Assembly: GCF_030287445.1 (NCBI RefSeq)
Contig: NZ_JASVWB010000002.1
Location: 930,001 to 994,000, forward strand
Source: Streptomyces sp. ALI-76-A
Lineage (GTDB): Bacteria > Actinomycetota > Actinomycetes > Streptomycetales > Streptomycetaceae
DNA length: 64,000 nucleotides
Reading direction: 5' to 3'
Part shown: one piece after another, positions 17,099 to 26,519 of the stretch
Numbering within the stretch: the first letter of the stretch is position 1
Layout: each line of letters opens with the position of its first letter
Program-made: the position numbers and the translations under genes
The notes under the pieces: model-generated
The model's input: the letters and a program-made list of their open reading frames with translations, nothing else
Told to the model about the DNA's origin: nothing
The model's database searches: none

Positions 17099-18529
17099 AT
17101 GCCGTCCCCCCTCTCTGCGGACCGCCCACCCGCCCAGCCGCCAGGACGCGGTTCGGTCGATGCGCTCATATCGCAGGCGCGACGGCTCAAGGGCGACGTG
17201 GACGCCGTACGGCGGGACACCCAGCAGGACGACGCCGACCCGCAGGACCGGTGGCAGCGCGCGCTGTGCGACCTCGCGCTACACCAACTCGACGACCTGG
17301 ACGGGCACTTGGCGCAGCTGCGGGACGGCCCGCCGCCCGTGCCCGCGCCCGGCGAGGCGGCGCCCGCCGCCCGGACCGTGCCGCCCGCTCCCCGGCGCGG
17401 CTCGCTGCTCAGCCGGGTCGGCAGCGCGGAGTGGAACCTCCTGACGGACGAGGCCAGTTGGTCCGGCGAGCTCTACCAGATCCTGGGCCGCGACCAGGCC
17501 GCTCCCCCGCTGACCCTCGACGAGCTGCCGTCCCTGGTGCTCGACGAGGACCGGCCGAAGCTGACGGCGTTGGTCACCGACTGCCTCGTCGACGCCAAGC
17601 CCATCGACGGGGAGTTCCGCGTCGTACGCCCGGACGGCGACGTACGGACCGTGCACATGATGGGCGAGCCGGTGCTCGACACCGACGGAAGCACCGCGTC
17701 GATGTGGGCGGTGCTGCGGGACGTCAGTGAACTGCGGCGCAGCCAGCGGGCGGTGAACGAGACCCGTGACTCGTTACAGCGCCACCGGCACCGCGCGCAG
17801 ACCGAGCACCGGCTCGCGGTCGAGCTGCAGGAAGCCGTGCTGCCGCCGTGGCGCGGCTCCCTACGGCTCCCGCACCAGGGCCCCGACAGCCTGGACCTCG
17901 CGGCCCACTACCTGCCGTCGTCGACGAGCGCCCTGATCGGCGGCGACTGGTACGACGCGCTGGAACTCGCCGACGGCGAGACCCTGCTCAGCGTCGGCGA
18001 CCTCACCGGCCACGGAGTCGCCGTGACCTCGGGCATGGCGACCCTGCTGGGCGCCGTCCGCGGCATGGCCATGGCCGGTACCCAGCCGGGCCAGCTGATG
18101 ACCTGGCTCAACCAGTTGCTCGACGCCACCGTGCAGCCCGCGCTCGGCAGCGCGGTCTGCTGCCGCTACCGGCCCGGTACCCGCACCCTGGTGTGGGCGC
18201 AGGCCGGACACCCCGCCCCGCTGCTGTTCCGCGACGGGACGGGGCGCCGGCTGCACGCGCCGGCCGGCGTCCTGCTCGGGGCGACCTCCGGTGCCTCCTA
18301 CGAGCAGGCCGAAGAGACCCTCGACGCGGGCGACCTGCTGCTGCTGCACACGGACGGGCTGGTGCCCGGGCACAGCGGCACCGAGGCCGTGAACCGTCTC
18401 CTCGGCCTGGCTCCGCGATTCGGCGGGGCGCGTACCGCCCAGGAGTGCGTACGGGCGGTCGTGGAGGAGTTCGGCGAGGCGGAGCGCGAGGACGACGCCT
18501 GCGTGCTCATCGCCAGGGTGACGCGCTGA
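17099..18529 (+). CDS. PAS-domain SpoIIE-type (PP2C) serine phosphatase
   Basis: A 476-residue protein starting at ATG 17099. Residues 1-85 are charged and helical, and residues about 105-215 form a PAS domain (AEWNLLTDEASWSGELYQIL, then IDGEFRVVRPDGDVRTVHMM). The C-terminus (about 240-475) is a SpoIIE/PP2C phosphatase domain with the metal-binding IGGDWYDALEL, GDLTGHGV, AGHPAPLLF and the final REDDACVLIAR. Such proteins in Streptomyces usually dephosphorylate anti-sigma-factor antagonists in stress or development switches, with the PAS part as sensor. Its end is 25 bp from the convergent NsdA-like gene. Confidence 0.93.
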   Translation: MPSPLSADRPPAQPPGRGSVDALISQARRLKGDVDAVRRDTQQDDADPQDRWQRALCDLALHQLDDLDGHLAQLRDGPPPVPAPGEAAPAARTVPPAPRRGSLLSRVGSAEWNLLTDEASWSGELYQILGRDQAAPPLTLDELPSLVLDEDRPKLTALVTDCLVDAKPIDGEFRVVRPDGDVRTVHMMGEPVLDTDGSTASMWAVLRDVSELRRSQRAVNETRDSLQRHRHRAQTEHRLAVELQEAVLPPWRGSLRLPHQGPDSLDLAAHYLPSSTSALIGGDWYDALELADGETLLSVGDLTGHGVAVTSGMATLLGAVRGMAMAGTQPGQLMTWLNQLLDATVQPALGSAVCCRYRPGTRTLVWAQAGHPAPLLFRDGTGRRLHAPAGVLLGATSGASYEQAEETLDAGDLLLLHTDGLVPGHSGTEAVNRLLGLAPRFGGARTAQECVRAVVEEFGEAEREDDACVLIARVTR

Positions 18530-18554
18530 CCACGGCGGGATGCCTGACGGGGGC

Positions 18555-20048
18555 TCACGCGGGTGCGGTGTGGCCGCCCCTGCCCTTGGGTTTGGGCAGC
18601 GCCAGCCTGATCTCCTCCCGCAGTTCGCTGATCTTGGGGTAGCCGGAGTACTGGGCGGTGAGCCGGTACATCTGGCGCAGCCGGTCCCAGGTGCGGTGGG
18701 AGGAGTTGGAGCCCATCGACACCAGGGCGAGCCGGGCGTACCGGTCGGCCTGCTCGGGGTCGTCGGCGATGAAGCAGGCGGAGGCCATGGACAGGAAGTC
18801 GAAGATCTTCGACCGTTGCCGTCCGTCGACCCTGAGGGCCAGGGCCTTCTCCGCGTAGTGCTGGGCGTGCACGGCCGCGCCCGGCTCGTGCTCCGCCAGC
18901 GTGCGGTACGCCAGAGCCTGCATGCCGTACAGGTCCTCCTCCTTGAAGGTCTGCATCCAGCTCGGCGAGGGCACGTCGGCGCGGTCGGAGACGAAGAGGT
19001 CCTCCGCCCGGCCGAGGGTGCGGCGCATGGCCTGGCCCTTGCCCATGGACGCCTGGGCCCAGGCCTCGATGGTGTAGAGCATCGCCCGGGTCCGCGGCAG
19101 CACCTCGTCGCCGGAACCGGACTGGGCGAGCTTCATCAGGTCGAGCGCGTCGTCGGGCCGGCCCAGGTGCACCATCTGGCGAGCCGCCCGGGACAGCGCC
19201 TCCCCGGCGCGGGGCCGGTCGCCGCCCTCTCTCGCGGCATGCGCGGCGATGACGAAGTACTTCTGGGCCGTGGGCTCCAGGCCGACGTCGTGCGACATCC
19301 AGCCCGCGAGGACGGCGAGGTTGGCGGCGACGCCCCACAGGCGCCGCTGGAGATGGTCGGGGTGCCGGTAGGCGAGCATGCCACCCACCTCGTTGAGCTG
19401 GCCCACGACCGCCTTGCGTTGCAGCCCGCCGCCGCGGGCCGCGTCCCAGGCCCGGAACACTTCGACGGAGCGCTCCAGCTCCTCGATCTCCTGCGACCCG
19501 ATGGGGGCGGCCTCGTAGCGGTCGAACCCCGCGGGGTCGGCGTGCAGGGGGTCGTCGTACTGGGGAGCGTCGGCGGTCAGGGCCGGATCGGTGTGCAGCC
19601 AGTCGTACATGGCACTGCTGAGGGCTGAGCCCGCGGCGAGCGCGGCACCCGCGCCCACCAAGCCGCGTCGGTTGAGCATGAGGTCCATTCCCGTGAATTC
19701 GGTGAGGACCGCAGCAGTCCGCTCGGGCGCCCACGGCACACCGTCGGGATGTTCCGCACTCCCGTCGCGTGGCCGTTTCCCCGCACGCCCGTGCCGGACC
19801 AGACCGAGGTCCTCGATGGTCACGACACGGCCGAGACGCTCGGTGAACAGAGCCGCCAGCACCCGTGGCACCGGATCACGCGGGATCTCTCCCGTGTCGA
19901 TCCAACGCCGCACCCGTGAGGTGTCGGTCGCCAGCTGGGGGTGGCCCATGGCCGCCGCCTGCTTGTTGACCAGTCTCGCGAGTTCGCCCTTGGACCAGCC
20001 GGCCAGGCCGAACAGGTCCGCGAGACGGGTGTTGGGTTGTCCGCTCAC
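18555..20048 (-). CDS. nsdA: NsdA-family developmental and antibiotic regulator
   Basis: A 497-residue protein starting at GTG 20048. The longer frame has no homology, and an ATG two bases upstream is out of frame. The N-terminus MSGQPNTRLADLFGLAGWSK, followed by RLVNKQAAAMGHPQ and TDTSRVRRWIDTGEIPRDPV, is the XRE-like DNA-binding region characteristic of NsdA. The rest is a TPR-like helical domain (for example HYAEKALALRVDGRQRSKIF). NsdA of S. coelicolor negatively affects sporulation and antibiotic production. Streptomyces have several paralogues, so the symbol rests on the N-terminus matching what I recall of NsdA. The neighbouring genes are not enough to confirm orthology. Confidence 0.75.
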   Translation of the reverse strand: MSGQPNTRLADLFGLAGWSKGELARLVNKQAAAMGHPQLATDTSRVRRWIDTGEIPRDPVPRVLAALFTERLGRVVTIEDLGLVRHGRAGKRPRDGSAEHPDGVPWAPERTAAVLTEFTGMDLMLNRRGLVGAGAALAAGSALSSAMYDWLHTDPALTADAPQYDDPLHADPAGFDRYEAAPIGSQEIEELERSVEVFRAWDAARGGGLQRKAVVGQLNEVGGMLAYRHPDHLQRRLWGVAANLAVLAGWMSHDVGLEPTAQKYFVIAAHAAREGGDRPRAGEALSRAARQMVHLGRPDDALDLMKLAQSGSGDEVLPRTRAMLYTIEAWAQASMGKGQAMRRTLGRAEDLFVSDRADVPSPSWMQTFKEEDLYGMQALAYRTLAEHEPGAAVHAQHYAEKALALRVDGRQRSKIFDFLSMASACFIADDPEQADRYARLALVSMGSNSSHRTWDRLRQMYRLTAQYSGYPKISELREEIRLALPKPKGRGGHTAPA

Positions 20049-20292
20049 ATCAAGCCCCCAGGAACTCGGCTGAGTTGACAGTAGCCCGGTGAGAGTTGCC
20101 GGGCGACTATTCGCCAGGGTTCGCCAGGGCACGCCAGATGGTGTGCCAGTGGGCGTCGGGTGTCAGGTAGGAACGCGCCACCCCGACCCGGTCGCCTTCA
20201 GCGACAAGGGACGCATTCCCCAGGGTGTATCCGGGGCACCGGGCCGGGCGGCGCACTGTCGTCGCAGGTACACGAAGGGATCTGTCTCGCCC

Positions 20293-21432
20293 ATGTACAC
20301 AGCATCGTCCTCCGTGTCCGCCCCACCCCGGTCGCTGCACGCCCGCCCGGCGGGCGGCGGCCCCTACCTCGACCCCGCACGTCCGACTGCCCCCGTGCTC
20401 GGTCCGGGCAGGGCACGGCGTGTTCCGGGGCTCGGCACCCAACCGCTCAGCGGGAGACTCGACTTGTCCGGCCCTCAGGGCGCCCAGCTGCGCACGGCGA
20501 TCGCGTCGGTGCACCGGATCTGCCCGGAGTTCGCCCCGGTGCAGGTGCTGCGCCGCAGCGGCCGCTCCGTGCTCCTGGTCGGCACGACAGGACGCAGCAC
20601 CGCCGTCGCCAAGTGTTTACTGGACCACTCACCCGCGTGGGCCGAGCGGATCCGGCACGAGATAGCCGCGTACCGCTCGTTCGTCCGGCACCGCCCTCCG
20701 GTGCGGGTGCCGAGGCTGATCGCGGCGGACCCGGACAACTGCACCCTCGTCATCGAGCGGATGCCCGGCCGCGTGGCGGCCCTGCAACGGCACCCGACCG
20801 AGGCCCCGCCCCGCGCGGACATCAGGGCGGCACTCGGCGCGGTCTGCCGGCTCAACTCCTGGCGCCCCCCGGCGGGCACCTTCGACGCCCCGCTGGACTA
20901 CGCGACGCGCATCAACCGGTACCACGAGCTGGGGCTGCTCACCGACCGGGATCTGGGCGACCTCCAGAAGCTGCTGCACGGCATCGCCGCGACCGTGGGC
21001 CGGCAGGGCATGGGCCAGTTCTGCCACGGTGACGCGCTCCTGTCCAACATCCTCCTGTCCCCGGCCGGTCCGGTGCTGGTGGACTGGGAGCACGCCGGCT
21101 GGTACCTGCCGGGGTACGACCTGGCGACCCTGTGGTCGGTCCTCGGGGACGCCCCGGTGGCCCGGCGGCAGATCAGCCAGATCGCCCAGTCGGCGGGTCC
21201 GGCCTCGCGGGACGCGTTCCTGGTGAACCTGATGCTCGTGTTGACCCGGGAGATCCGTACCTACGAGATGGCCGTACAGCGTTCGATGCACGACACGACC
21301 CCGGTCGCACCGGGAGCGGCCCACCCCGGTGCCGCGCCGTCCGGCGAGGAACAGCGGCTGCTGCTGAGGCGGCTGCACGACGACTGCCAGCTGGCCCGCC
21401 GGGCCGTGCGCGCGGCGGTCGGCACTCGCTGA
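20293..21432 (+). CDS. aminoglycoside-phosphotransferase-fold kinase, chromosomal
   Basis: A 379-residue protein starting at ATG 20293. The first 60 residues are disordered and Pro/Gly-rich. The kinase fold follows: [19 protein letters not shown] (Lys of the nucleotide site), LVIERMPGR (hinge), catalytic loop [13 protein letters not shown] and metal-binding [20 protein letters not shown]. Divergent from the NsdA-like gene across 244 bp. The substrate is unknown, and the developmental context does not point to drug resistance. Confidence 0.83.
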   Translation: MYTASSSVSAPPRSLHARPAGGGPYLDPARPTAPVLGPGRARRVPGLGTQPLSGRLDLSGPQGAQLRTAIASVHRICPEFAPVQVLRRSGRSVLLVGTTGRSTAVAKCLLDHSPAWAERIRHEIAAYRSFVRHRPPVRVPRLIAADPDNCTLVIERMPGRVAALQRHPTEAPPRADIRAALGAVCRLNSWRPPAGTFDAPLDYATRINRYHELGLLTDRDLGDLQKLLHGIAATVGRQGMGQFCHGDALLSNILLSPAGPVLVDWEHAGWYLPGYDLATLWSVLGDAPVARRQISQIAQSAGPASRDAFLVNLMLVLTREIRTYEMAVQRSMHDTTPVAPGAAHPGAAPSGEEQRLLLRRLHDDCQLARRAVRAAVGTR

Positions 21433-21559
21433 CGGGGACGACGGTCCGCGGTGCGCCCACCCGAGGTGGCGTGCGCCGCGGGCCTTCGTAGGTCCGGGCC
21501 CGGGCGGGCGGTCACCGGAACGGCGTATCCGGCATCCGGCGGACCTGCCGGTCCAGGCG

Positions 21560-21766
21560 CTGCCGCCGCTGCCGTACCGGCTGCTCGAAGGGCAGACATA
21601 CGCGGTCGGTGCCCAGGTGCCGCGGTACCGGGCGAGTCTCCTACGCGGTCACCTTCAGCACCGACTCGCACCGGGTCGTGGTGGGCGAGGACCGGTACGA
21701 CGGGATCCGGTTCGCCCACCGGCCGGCGTTCGTGCGCGCCGCGGACGTACGGGTGGAGCCGTCGGC
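21560..21766 (+). pseudogene. frameshifted 3' remnant of an unidentified gene
   Basis: Two adjacent frames read like one protein end: LPPLPYRLLEGQTYAVGAQV from about 21560, then, shifted, SYAVTFSTDSHRVVVGEDRY and GIRFAHRPAFVRAADVRV to about 21766. The pattern of alternating hydrophobic strands suggests a C-terminal beta-domain of a secreted enzyme. No start, stop or upstream domain is preserved. The family is not recognised. Confidence 0.35.
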
Positions 21767-21778
21767 CGGGTGGTGGCC

Positions 21779-22276
21779 TCAGCCCTGCTGGAAGAGCTCC
21801 GCCGGGAGCGGCTTCAGCAGGGCGTACAGGTCGTCGGTGATGGGGCGGTCCCAGGCGGCGATGGTCACCAGGACGTTGTCGCTGCGGTCGAACTGCACGC
21901 AGGAGATCCGGCTCTCGGAGAGCTTGAGGCGGCGCACGATCAGCAGGTTGTCGCCCTGCATCACCGGCATGTCCTCGGTGCCGACGACGGTCACGTCCTC
22001 GTCGTTCTCCAGGGCCAGCAGAAGCTGTCCGACCTCGAACGGGATCTCGCCCTCGGCGATGTCGCGGGCCGGGGAGCCCTCCGGCAGATTGCCGATGATC
22101 ATCGCGGGGCCACGGCCGCCGAACAGGTCGTACCGCAGGTACAGGCCCTGGCAGCTGCCGTCGGGGGCGGGAAGCAGGCCGGCGTTCAGATTGCCGGGCC
22201 AGTCGCTCGGGTCCATGGCCAGGACGTCGAAGTCGGGCCCGGCGGGAGTGGCACTGCGGCGGCGGAGGAACGACAT
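21779..22276 (-). CDS. conserved Streptomyces hypothetical protein
   Basis: A 165-residue protein starting at ATG 22276. It opens MSFLRRRSATPAGPDFDVLA, then DPSDWPGNLNAGLLPAPDGS and GLYLRYDLFGGRGPAMIIGN, and ends AWDRPITDDLYALLKPLPAE. The codon pattern and compact mixed alpha/beta composition with no signal or membrane segment suggest a cytosolic folded protein. I do not recognise a domain. It lies convergent to the NsdA-linked kinase gene and its remnant neighbour. Function unknown. Confidence 0.65.
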   Translation of the reverse strand: MSFLRRRSATPAGPDFDVLAMDPSDWPGNLNAGLLPAPDGSCQGLYLRYDLFGGRGPAMIIGNLPEGSPARDIAEGEIPFEVGQLLLALENDEDVTVVGTEDMPVMQGDNLLIVRRLKLSESRISCVQFDRSDNVLVTIAAWDRPITDDLYALLKPLPAELFQQG

Positions 22277-22369
22277 GCCGCCATGGTACGTGCCCGGGGC
22301 CGCGCGTGACGTGCGGGCGGCCCCGGAAAACGGGCTGTCCACGGCAGCCGCACCCAGACACCGCGACGG

Positions 22370-22840
22370 TGGCGTTTCACGGTGGCGGCCCACCCGGGCC
22401 GGGTGCCGCGGGACACCGTGCACCCGCCACGGCCGACGCGGCACCGGCACCCACCACGGCGACGTGGCACCGGCATCCGCCCGGCCGGTGCGGAGCCATG
22501 CCCCGTGACAGCCGGCGCGAAGCCACGACCCGCCAGGGCCGGCGCGGGTCACGCGAGCCGTCACAGCCCCTGCGGAGCCGGCAGCCAGCACAGACGGCGA
22601 GTCCCACGACCCGCCACAGCCGATACGCGCCCCGTGAAGCCGCACAACCCCTGCGGCGCCCGCAGCCGGCCCCAACCGGGGCCAAGCCACGACCCGCCAC
22701 AGCCGATACAGGCCAACAGCCGATACGCGCCCCGTGAACCCGCACCGCCCCCGCGGAGTGCGCGGTCAGGCACACCGGTGTGAAGCCACGACCTGTCACG
22801 GCGGATGTGGGCCAGGGACCCCGTCGCGGTCCATGTCGGC
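22370..22840. repeat. degenerate tandem/dispersed repeat tract between two genes
   Basis: The 666 bp between the genes ending at 22276 and beginning at 22943 contain no supported gene but are internally repetitive. CACGACCCGCCACAGCCGAT occurs at 22605 and 22688. ACAGCCGATACGCGCCCCGT followed by GAA(G/C)CCGCAC occurs at about 22616 and 22716. Degenerate CACGACC(C/T)G units lie at about 22523 and 22788, with CACGGC/CACCGGCAC units before them. The copies look like a decayed array with roughly 80-bp spacing. No flanking gene of a mobile element or CRISPR type is present. Confidence 0.6.
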
Positions 22841-22942
22841 CCGCCCGGAAGTCCTCCCGGGGCGGGACCGCGCGAACACTGGACCCCGTGGCGGCCCGTC
22901 GCCCGGGACTGGCACGGTCTGGTGCCCGTGGGGCCGGGAGGT

Positions 22943-23845
22943 TCACTCCTCCGGGGGAGCCGGTGGTACCACGGCGACGGGGCTCGCCGCGTGCAGCAGG
23001 ACGGCGTGGGTGACGGATCCCAGCAGGCGGGCGGGCGCCAGCAGGCGCCGGCGGTGGCGGCCCACGACGACGAGGTCGGCGTCCTTCGAGGCGGCGACGA
23101 GATGCCCGGCCGCGTCGCCCGGGGCCACGTACGGCTCGGTCCGGACGTCGGGGTGCCGGGCACGGTGCGGGGCGAGGAAGCCCTCGGCGAGCGTCCGGGT
23201 CTCGTTCTCGACGGCGTCCTGGTCGAATACCGGCGGGACGAGTTCGGCGGGCGTCGCCCAGGTCTGCACCGGCCAGGCGTAGGCGGCGACGACCTGGAGG
23301 CGTGCGCCGCGCAGGGCGGCCTCGGTGAAGGCGAAGGCGAGCGTGGACTCGTCGGGGCTGTCCACCTGGAGGCCGACGACCACCCGCGGACCGGGTTCGT
23401 CCGGCGTCCGGCCGTGCACCTCGCGGCCGGGGCGGGGCACCACGACGGCCGGGCACTCGGCGTCGCGGGCGGCGGCCATCCCGTTGGAGCCGAGCAGCAG
23501 ACTGGCGAAGCCGCCGCGGCCGCGCGAGCCGAGCACCAACAGCTGGGCGGTCGTGCCGAGTTCGGGCAACAGGGCGGCCGGCGCGCCGTCCAGGCCGAGG
23601 TACTCGACGTCCGGCCGGTCCGCCCGCCCGTCCAACCGCGTACGCACCTGGTCGAGCACCGGGTCGTCGCCCACGTCGGGCGGGCCGGCGACCAGCACGT
23701 CCGGCCGGGCCCAGGCGGAGTACTGCCGCACATGGACCACCCGCAGCGGCACGGCACGCCGACGGGCGGCGTCCAGAGCCCAGTCCAGGGCGCGCAGACT
23801 GTCGTCCGACCCGTCGACCGCCGCGATCACCGGCAGGGTGTCCAT
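22943..23845 (-). CDS. universal stress protein, two Usp domains
   Basis: A 300-residue protein starting at ATG 23845. Two tandem UspA folds are visible: domain 1 begins PVIAAVDGSDDSLRALDWAL and has VLGSRGRGGFASLLLGSNG. Domain 2 begins RVVVGLQVDSPDESTLAFAF and has the nucleotide motif VVVGRHRRRLLAPARLLGSV (G-2x-G-9x-G type, partly degenerate). Tandem Usp proteins of this size are common in Streptomyces, bind ATP and respond to hypoxia or stress. It is transcribed away from the repeat tract. Confidence 0.92.
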   Translation of the reverse strand: MDTLPVIAAVDGSDDSLRALDWALDAARRRAVPLRVVHVRQYSAWARPDVLVAGPPDVGDDPVLDQVRTRLDGRADRPDVEYLGLDGAPAALLPELGTTAQLLVLGSRGRGGFASLLLGSNGMAAARDAECPAVVVPRPGREVHGRTPDEPGPRVVVGLQVDSPDESTLAFAFTEAALRGARLQVVAAYAWPVQTWATPAELVPPVFDQDAVENETRTLAEGFLAPHRARHPDVRTEPYVAPGDAAGHLVAASKDADLVVVGRHRRRLLAPARLLGSVTHAVLLHAASPVAVVPPAPPEE

Positions 23846-23980
23846 GGGTGCCTCATTTCCGGATGTACGACCTTCGCTTCCTGGGGCCAGCCTTGCTCAG
23901 GCCGGGGTCCCGGGGCAGCGGCGAAGGCCGCGTGTCCGGAAAAACGCGCGGAACACCGCCGGATCGGTCCGTCCGGCGGA

Positions 23981-24223
23981 TCAGGTGAGGTCGAACTCCC
24001 CTTCCCGCGCTCCCGACACGAACGCGCCCCACTCCGCGGGCGTGAAGATCAGGGAAGGGCTCTGCGGGCGGCCGCTGTTGCGCATCGCGATGAATCCCTC
24101 GACAAAGGCGATCTGGACATCTCCCAGGCCACGGCTGCTGGAGTGCCATTCGGCGTTGCTGAGGTCCAGCTCGGGCTTGTCCCAGCCCATGAGCGGCTGC
24201 TGCTGGATGGTGGTCTCGGCCAC
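23981..24223 (-). CDS. DUF397 protein (orphan)
   Basis: An 80-residue protein starting at GTG 24223 after GGGAGGAG. It contains LDLSNAEWHSSSRGLGDVQI, IAMRNSGRPQSPSLIFTPAE and WGAFVSGAREGEFDL, the DUF397 signature (S.W..SS.....CVEVA, ...W..F...). In Streptomyces these small proteins are usually paired with an upstream XRE regulator and act as its antagonist. Here no XRE gene is adjacent on either side, so it is an orphan member. The substituted Cys region (GDVQIAFVE) is typical of divergent copies. Confidence 0.85.
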   Translation of the reverse strand: MAETTIQQQPLMGWDKPELDLSNAEWHSSSRGLGDVQIAFVEGFIAMRNSGRPQSPSLIFTPAEWGAFVSGAREGEFDLT

Positions 24224-24306
24224 GTCCGTGCTCCTCCCGATTGCGTCGTCCGCGGCCAGCCTAGCGACCGGTTGCTGGTGCCAACAGGCCACGTGAGGGG
24301 GACCTT

Positions 24307-25473
24307 TCAGGAGTCGGGTGGCCGCGACCCCACGAGCCACATCGCGAAGAACTGGGATCCGCCGCCGTAGGCGTGCCCGAGCACCCTGCGCGCCCCGTCC
24401 ACCTGGTGTTCCCCGGCCTGCCCGCGCACCTGGAGTGCCGCCTCGGCGAACCGGATCATGCCGGAGGCGCCGATCGGGTTGGTCGACAGGACACCGCCCG
24501 ACATGTCGACGGGCAGGTCCCCGTCGAGTTCGGTCACCCCGGACTCGGTGAGTTTCCAGCCCTCGCCCTCGTCGGCGAAGCCGAGGTTCTCCAGCCACAT
24601 GGGTTCGTACCAGGAGAACGGGACGTACATCTCGACGGCGTCGATCTCCCGGCGCGGGTCGGCGATCCCCGCCTGCCGGTAGACGTCGGCCGCGCAGTCC
24701 TTGCCGGCCTGCGGCGACACCGCGTCCTTGCCGGCGAAGAGGGTGGGTTCGCTGCGCATCGCGCCGCCGTGCATCCAGGCCGGGGACCGGGGCGCGCGGG
24801 CGGCTCCGGCGCGGTCGGTGAGGATCATCGCGCAGGCGCCGTCGGAGGAGGGGCAGGTCTCCGAGTAGCGGATCGGGTCCCAGAGCATGGGCGAGGCCTG
24901 GACCTTCTCCAGGGTGATGTCGTGTTCGTGCAGGTGGGCGTAGGGGTTCTTCAGCGCGTTGCGCCGGTCCTTGTAGGCGACCAGCGAACCGACCGTGTCG
25001 GGGGCGCCGCTGCGCCGCATGTACGCGCGTACGTGCGGGGCGAAGAAGCCGCCGGCCCCGGCGAGCAGGGGCTGCTGGAAGGGGATCGGCAGGGACAGGC
25101 CCCACATGGCGTTGGACTCGGACTGCTTCTCGAAGGCGAGGGTGAGCACGGTGCCGTGGACCCGGGCGGCGACCAGGTTCGCGGCGACCAGGGCCGTCGA
25201 TCCGCCGACCGAACCGGCGGTGTGGACCCGGAGCATGGGCTTGCCGACGGCGCCCAGCGCGTCGGCGAGGTACAGCTCCGGCATCATCACGCCCTCGAAG
25301 AAGTCGGGCGCCTTGCCGATGACGACGGCGTCGATGTCCGCCCAGGTCAGCTCGGCGTCGTCGAGCGCGCGTCGGGCGGCCTCCCGGACGAGTCCGGCGA
25401 TCGACACGTCCCGGCGTGCCGCGACGTGCTTGGTCTGGCCGATGCCCACGACGGCCACGGGTTCCTTGCTCAT
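24307..25473 (-). CDS. thiolase-fold lipid-transfer protein (SCP-x/acetyl-CoA acetyltransferase type)
   Basis: A 388-residue protein starting at ATG 25473, whose first bases overlap the stop of the upstream gene (ATGA). It opens EPVAVVGIGQTKHVAARRDV, and continues with VHTAGSVGGSTALVAANL and PIGASGMIRFAEAALQVRG. HAYGGGSQFF stands at the thiolase C-terminal motif. Such proteins partner with DUF35 OB-fold proteins in actinobacterial steroid and branched acyl-CoA degradation, where they cleave or transfer acyl-CoA side chains. The position usually held by the nucleophilic Cys reads HTAGS, so it is a non-canonical thiolase. It ends a translationally coupled three-gene set. Confidence 0.85.
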   Translation of the reverse strand: MSKEPVAVVGIGQTKHVAARRDVSIAGLVREAARRALDDAELTWADIDAVVIGKAPDFFEGVMMPELYLADALGAVGKPMLRVHTAGSVGGSTALVAANLVAARVHGTVLTLAFEKQSESNAMWGLSLPIPFQQPLLAGAGGFFAPHVRAYMRRSGAPDTVGSLVAYKDRRNALKNPYAHLHEHDITLEKVQASPMLWDPIRYSETCPSSDGACAMILTDRAGAARAPRSPAWMHGGAMRSEPTLFAGKDAVSPQAGKDCAADVYRQAGIADPRREIDAVEMYVPFSWYEPMWLENLGFADEGEGWKLTESGVTELDGDLPVDMSGGVLSTNPIGASGMIRFAEAALQVRGQAGEHQVDGARRVLGHAYGGGSQFFAMWLVGSRPPDS

Positions 25474-26519
25474 CGCGGATCCCCTTCGAGTACGGCGACC
25501 AGGTTCTGTTGCAGGCAGGGGCCGGACGTGGCGTGTCCGAGGGCCCGGTCGGACTCCCCCCGGTGGATGGCCGCGGCGGCCTCGCCGACGCGGATGAGCC
25601 CGGCGGCCATGATCGGGTGGGCGGCGAGCGCGCCCCCGGACGGATTGACGCGCACATCGCCGTCCAGCCGCAGCGCCTTGCGCAGGACGATCTCCTGGGC
25701 GGAGAAGGGCGCGTGCAGTTCGGCCGTGTCGACGGGCCGCTCGAAGGCACCGGCTCTCTCGGCCGCCAGCCGGGTGGAGGGGGAGTCGGTCAGGTCCCGC
25801 ACGCCCAGGCCGTGCGCCTCGATGCGGTGGTCGATGCCGCGGATCCAGGCGGGCCGCGCGCACAGCTCCCGGGCCCGGTCCCCGGCCGCGAGGATCACGG
25901 CGGCGGCGCCGTCGCCGATGGGCGGGCAGTCGCCGGTGCGCAGGGGACGTACGACGTACTCCCCCGGTGGCACCGGGCCCCGCAGCTGGGCGTGGGGGTT
26001 GGCGGTGGCGGCCTCGCGGCTGCGGGCGGCCACGGCGGCCAGCGCGGGTTCGTCCGTGTCGCCCGCGTCGATGAGCGCCTGTGCCTGGAGGGCGGCGAGG
26101 GCGACGGAGTCGGGCCACAGGGGGGCCACGTAGTACGGGTCGAGCTGCCGGGTCAGGACGTCGCGCACGGGGCCGGGCGACGACTTGCCGTAGGAGTACA
26201 CGAGTGCGGTGTCGGCGTCGCCGGTGAGCAGCTTGGTCCACGCCTCGTACAGGGCCCAGGCCCCGTCCATCTCGACGTGCGACTCGGAGATCGGCGGCCA
26301 CGCGCCCACCCCGTCGAGGGCGAGGGTGAAGGAGAAGGCGCGGCCGGCGAGGTAGTCGCTGGAGCCGGAGCAGGTGAAGTCGATGTCCGGGGTCTTCAGG
26401 CCGGTCCGGGCGAGTACGTCGTGCAGGACCGGCATGAGCATCTCGACCTCGGAGAACTCCTCGCTGGTGCGCCGGTGATCGGTCTGGCCGAAGGCCACCA
26501 CGGCGATCTCGCGCGTCAC
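25470..26519 (-). CDS. thiolase-fold lipid-transfer protein, second subunit
   Basis: A 349-residue protein starting at GTG 26519, overlapping the stop of the OB-fold gene (GTGA). It begins TREIAVVAFGQTDHRRTSEE and contains DIDFTCSGSSDYLAGRAFSF (Cys at the thiolase nucleophile region), GDGAAAVILAAGDRARELC and NPSGGALAAHPIMAAGLIRV. It is a paralogue of the protein at 24307-25473, and the two probably form a heteromer as in Ltp-type aldolase/thiolase complexes. The exact substrate cannot be read, but long or branched acyl-CoA is most likely from family knowledge. Confidence 0.85.
   Translation of the reverse strand: MTREIAVVAFGQTDHRRTSEEFSEVEMLMPVLHDVLARTGLKTPDIDFTCSGSSDYLAGRAFSFTLALDGVGAWPPISESHVEMDGAWALYEAWTKLLTGDADTALVYSYGKSSPGPVRDVLTRQLDPYYVAPLWPDSVALAALQAQALIDAGDTDEPALAAVAARSREAATANPHAQLRGPVPPGEYVVRPLRTGDCPPIGDGAAAVILAAGDRARELCARPAWIRGIDHRIEAHGLGVRDLTDSPSTRLAAERAGAFERPVDTAELHAPFSAQEIVLRKALRLDGDVRVNPSGGALAAHPIMAAGLIRVGEAAAAIHRGESDRALGHATSGPCLQQNLVAVLEGDPR

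Noticed and set aside
22370..22840. CRISPR array in the repeat tract
   Set aside because: Repeat units are unequal in length and spacing, degenerate and not palindromic, and no cas genes are near.
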